Below are positions 61,222-64,000 of a stretch of DNA of 64,000 bases, piece after piece. The stretch's first letter is position 1, and every line of letters starts with the position of its first letter. The stretch lies in contig JALUXG010000040.1 in the NCBI GenBank assembly GCA_027019085.1, positions 112,273 through 176,272 of the forward strand, read 5' to 3'. The DNA comes from Rhodanobacteraceae bacterium (lineage in GTDB: Bacteria > Pseudomonadota > Gammaproteobacteria > Xanthomonadales > Rhodanobacteraceae). The position numbers were made by a program, and so were the translations under genes. Under the pieces are notes generated by a model. That model was given only the letters and a program-made list of their open reading frames with translations, searched no databases and was not told where the DNA came from.

Positions 61222-63695
61222 AGCTGCTGCGCCTGGCCCTGCGCAACCTGCGCCGCGAATGGCGGCTACCCGAGCTGCGCACGCTGGGCGTCGCCCTGGT
61301 GCTGGCAGTGACCGCGCTGGGCGTGGTCGCCACATTGACCGCGCGGGTGGAACAGGGCATCAGCGCAGGCGCTGCCGAGCTGATCGGCGGCGACCTTGGC
61401 GTGCACGCCAGTTCGCCACTGCCGGCGACATTCACCCGCCAGGCAAAGGCGCTCGGGCTTGCAGTCAGTCACGTCGCCACATTCCCCAGCGTGGCCTTTG
61501 CCGGCAGGCACAGCCGCTTGCTGGACATCAGCGCGGTCGACAGTGCGTACCCGCTGCGTGGCGCCATGCGCGTGCGGGCGGCCAACGGAACCCTCGAACG
61601 CCTGCACGGGCCGCCGCGCGGCGCGGTCTACCTGGATGCCCGCGCGCTGTACGACATGCAGCGAGGTATCGGACAGCACATCCAGCTCGGTGGCCAGGAT
61701 CTGCGCATCGCCGGGGAACTGCTCTCGCTGCCGGACGGCGGCCAACTGGTCACTATTGCGCCACGGGCGGTGATGAACCTGGCCGACGCAAAGGCGGCCG
61801 GACTGCTTGGCGTCGGCAGCCGCGCGGGCCACGATGTGCTGGTCGCCGGCAGTGTGCAGGCAGTCAAGCGATACCGAAGCGCAATCCGCAGCCAGTTGCA
61901 GAAGGGGCAACGCCTGGTCACCCCGGAAACCACGCGCGAACGCATGCGCAGTGCCTTCGACCGTGCCGGCGCCTTCCTGCGTCTGGCCGCCCTGCTGGCC
62001 GCCCTGCTGGCGGGCGTGGCCATCGCCCTGGCCGCACAGCGTTATGCGCGGCGCAAGACCGACGAAGTCGCCCTGCTGCGCGCACTGGGCACGCCCCGCA
62101 GGCGCGTTCTCGGGCTGCTGGTCACCACTCTTCTGGCGCTGGCCGTCCCCGCCCTGCTGACCGGCGCCATGCTGGCGCTGGGCATGGCCGCCACGGCCTG
62201 GCACCTGGCCGGCGACCTGCTGACCCGCGTGCCGACCACGCTGCCGCTGCAACCCGTGCTGGCTGCGGCGGCCATGGGGCTGGCGGTGCTTGCCGGATTC
62301 GCCTTTCCACCGCTCGCGCGCCTGGCGGACGTGGCGCCGGTCGACGTGTTTCGTCGCCGCCGGATGCGGCGCAGCCGATACGACCTGCTGTACCTGCTGC
62401 CGCTGCTGGTCGCGGCCACGCTGATCGGCGTGCAGAGCGGACAGGCGAACATGGGCCTGATCCTCACCGCCGGCCTGTCCGGGGTGATTGCGGTGGCGAC
62501 ATTGCTGGGGCTCGGCCTGCTGCTGCTGATCCGGCGGATCGCACCCGGCGCCCACCCCGGACTGCGCCTGGGACTGGCCGCCCTGGCCCGCCGGCGCAAC
62601 CTCAGCCTTATCCAGTCCACGGCGCTGTCGCTGGGGCTTGCCGCCCTGCTGCTGCTGGGGGTGATCGCACCCAGCCTGCTGCAGGGCTGGCGCAAGGAAC
62701 TGCCGCCGGATACCCCCAACTGGTTCGTGCTCAACCTGCAAGGCAATCAGCGTGCGGGGTTTGAAGATCTGCTGCACCGGCTCGGCGCACAGCGCCTGAA
62801 CATGCTGCCGCTGGCGGTGGGCAAGCTGACCGCGATCAACGGCCAATCGGTCGACCGCATGCACCTTGCGGATACCGATGCACGCCGTTGGGCCGACCGC
62901 CAGCTGCGCCTGTCCTGGTCGGCCGACCTGCCGCCATCCAACCGCATCGTGGCCGGCACCTGGCAGGGTGCGCATCCGTCCCGGCCGATGGTCTCGATCG
63001 ATGAACGCTGGAGCCGCATGTTCGGCCTCAAGCCTGGCGACCGCATGCGTTTCCAGGTTGGCCAGGCAACCCTGGACACCACGGTGTCGAGCGTGCGCAA
63101 GGTGGACTGGACCTCGTTCCAGGTGAACTTTTTCCTGCTGCTGGACGCCGCCCACGCCGACAGCCTGCCGCACACCTGGATTGCCAGCTTCTATCTGCCG
63201 CGTGCGCAGGCCGACAAGCTGGCGCAGCTCGACCGGGCCTACCCCAACCTGAGCCTGATCGATGTCAACGCCCTGCTCGACCGCGTGCGCAACATCATGG
63301 ATCGCGTGAGCGCGGCAGTGCGCTGGGTGCTCGGCTTCAGCCTGCTGGCGGGCGTCCTGGTGCTGGTCGCGGCGTTGTCATCGAGTACGCGTGAACGCGA
63401 ACACGAAGCGGCATTGCTGCGCACGCTGGGGGCGCATCGCGCGCAGCTGCGTCTGGCGGCTGCCTGCGAATTCGTCCTGCTCGGCCTGATTGCCGGCACC
63501 ACCGCCGCGCTGGGCGCCGCTGGCACCGGCTGGTGGCTGGCGCGTCAGGTCTTTCGCATCGCCCACTATGTGCCGCCCCTGGCGCCGCTGCTGGGATACG
63601 CCGCTTTGGCCACCCTCGTGGTCACGCTGATCGGCCTGGCCGGCACCCGCCGCGTGATCCGTACGGCGCCGCTCAACCTGCTGCGTCGGGGCTGA
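61218..63695 (+). CDS. ybbP: FtsX-like permease (YbbP)
   Basis: 825 residues. Two FtsX domains, each with helices around a periplasmic MacB_PCD region. The first spans about 260-380 ([22 protein letters not shown]), with further helices at 390-480; the second spans about 700-820 ([19 protein letters not shown]). It works with YbbA and, by linkage, with TesA, suggesting a role in handling lipids released by the thioesterase. The ATG overlaps the ybbA stop (ATGA). No truncation is seen. Confidence 0.92.
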   Translation: MKLLRLALRNLRREWRLPELRTLGVALVLAVTALGVVATLTARVEQGISAGAAELIGGDLGVHASSPLPATFTRQAKALGLAVSHVATFPSVAFAGRHSRLLDISAVDSAYPLRGAMRVRAANGTLERLHGPPRGAVYLDARALYDMQRGIGQHIQLGGQDLRIAGELLSLPDGGQLVTIAPRAVMNLADAKAAGLLGVGSRAGHDVLVAGSVQAVKRYRSAIRSQLQKGQRLVTPETTRERMRSAFDRAGAFLRLAALLAALLAGVAIALAAQRYARRKTDEVALLRALGTPRRRVLGLLVTTLLALAVPALLTGAMLALGMAATAWHLAGDLLTRVPTTLPLQPVLAAAAMGLAVLAGFAFPPLARLADVAPVDVFRRRRMRRSRYDLLYLLPLLVAATLIGVQSGQANMGLILTAGLSGVIAVATLLGLGLLLLIRRIAPGAHPGLRLGLAALARRRNLSLIQSTALSLGLAALLLLGVIAPSLLQGWRKELPPDTPNWFVLNLQGNQRAGFEDLLHRLGAQRLNMLPLAVGKLTAINGQSVDRMHLADTDARRWADRQLRLSWSADLPPSNRIVAGTWQGAHPSRPMVSIDERWSRMFGLKPGDRMRFQVGQATLDTTVSSVRKVDWTSFQVNFFLLLDAAHADSLPHTWIASFYLPRAQADKLAQLDRAYPNLSLIDVNALLDRVRNIMDRVSAAVRWVLGFSLLAGVLVLVAALSSSTREREHEAALLRTLGAHRAQLRLAAACEFVLLGLIAGTTAALGAAGTGWWLARQVFRIAHYVPPLAPLLGYAALATLVVTLIGLAGTRRVIRTAPLNLLRRG

Positions 63696-63706
63696 AGATC
63701 CCGCTG

Positions 63707-64000
63707 TCGGCCCTGCCGGGCCTCCTGCAAAAACGTCGCGCTTTTGTGGGAACGGCGGGAGCCGTGACTTTTCCGGCCTGACCATGTCCTGTTCGGCCCT
63801 GCCGGGCCTCCTACAAAAACGTTGCGCTCTTGTGGGGATGGCGGGAGCTGTGACCTTGTGCGGCCTGGCCATACCCTGTTCGGCCCTGCCGGGCCTCCTA
63901 CAAAAACGTTGCGCTCTTGTGGGGATGGCGGGAGCTGTGACCTTGTGCGGCCTGGCCATACCCTGTTCGGCCCTGCCGGGCCTCCTACAAAAACGTTGCG
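63707..64000. repeat. Tandem REP-like array, period about 87 bases (runs off window)
   Basis: TCGGCCCTGCCGGGCCTCC begins at 63707, 63793, 63880 and 63967 (steps 86, 87, 87). Each unit has CTCCTACAAAAACGTTGCG and CTTGTGGGGATGGCGGGAGCTGTGACC. The inverted core is the same as in the array at 18968 ('cggcccttccgggcctcctacaa' and 'cttgtgggaacggcgg'), while the linkers differ. It starts 12 bases after the ybbP stop. Confidence 0.88.

Noticed and set aside
61266..63173. A 635-codon leftward frame
   Set aside because: Antisense of ybbP; Gln/His/Arg-rich with no recognisable motif.
63707..64000. CRISPR-like look of the right-end repeats
   Set aside because: Same reason: units are nearly identical over their full length with no unique spacers.

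Overview
This is a GC-rich gammaproteobacterial chromosome segment. The gene sets petABC-sspAB, lgt-thyA-folA, pilB-pilC-pilD-coaE and ybeZ-ybeY-ybeX, the DUF1631 and DUF3301 proteins, Oar-type TonB receptors with an N-terminal carboxypeptidase-regulatory-like domain, and REP-like repeats built on a 'gtaggagcggcggaagccgcgacc' theme all point to Xanthomonadales, most likely Rhodanobacteraceae (Rhodanobacter/Dyella-like). That placement is inference from gene content. I saw no rRNA, tRNA, CRISPR array, prophage or transposase.

Layout. 1-5.4 kb: start of a TonB-dependent receptor, a fused O-acyl/N-acyltransferase (OlsF-like), a MarC-type membrane protein, a YciK-like SDR, monothiol glutaredoxin and Fe superoxide dismutase. 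5.5-11.2 kb: purEK, a Trm112-like protein, a DUF1631 protein, nadC and DUF3301. 11.2-17.5 kb: sspAB and the cytochrome bc1 operon petABC, then a DegS-like protease and a lytic transglycosylase. 17.6-28.5 kb: miaB, a 95-bp-period repeat array, a four-gene TetR/HlyD/ABC export operon on the opposite strand, then ybeZ-ybeY-ybeX, a DUF4105 protein and CorA. 28.6-31.8 kb: tsaB and an exported S9 peptidase.

32-49.6 kb is the most distinctive part: a type IV pilus locus (two tandem pilins; pilB, pilC, pilD, coaE) split by an approximately 11.5-kb glycan island. Rightward genes are two large GT-C membrane proteins with TPR-like tails (TMTC-like), a sugar aminotransferase and a flippase. Converging leftward genes are a GT2 glycosyltransferase, a WecB-like epimerase, an interrupted methyltransferase, and AT-richer GT4 and GT25 glycosyltransferases. 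The obvious reading is pilin (or surface-glycan) glycosylation: cytoplasmic assembly of a lipid-linked sugar, flipping, then transfer in the periplasm by the GT-C proteins. Substrate and product are not determined by sequence alone.

49.6-64 kb: mutT-like, folA, thyA, lgt, a second S9 peptidase, dgkA, a POT-family peptide transporter, a RegB/RegA redox two-component system with its conserved cysteine and quinone-site heptad, an exported isoaspartyl peptidase, tesA with the divergent ybbA-ybbP ABC system, and a second repeat array running off the window end.

Intergenic repeats are a theme: two related long arrays (18968-19402, 63707-end), REP-like inverted pairs around corA, a four-copy palindromic element ('gtagggcgg...ccgccctac'), and a 197-bp tandem duplication that copied the 3' end of ybeY.
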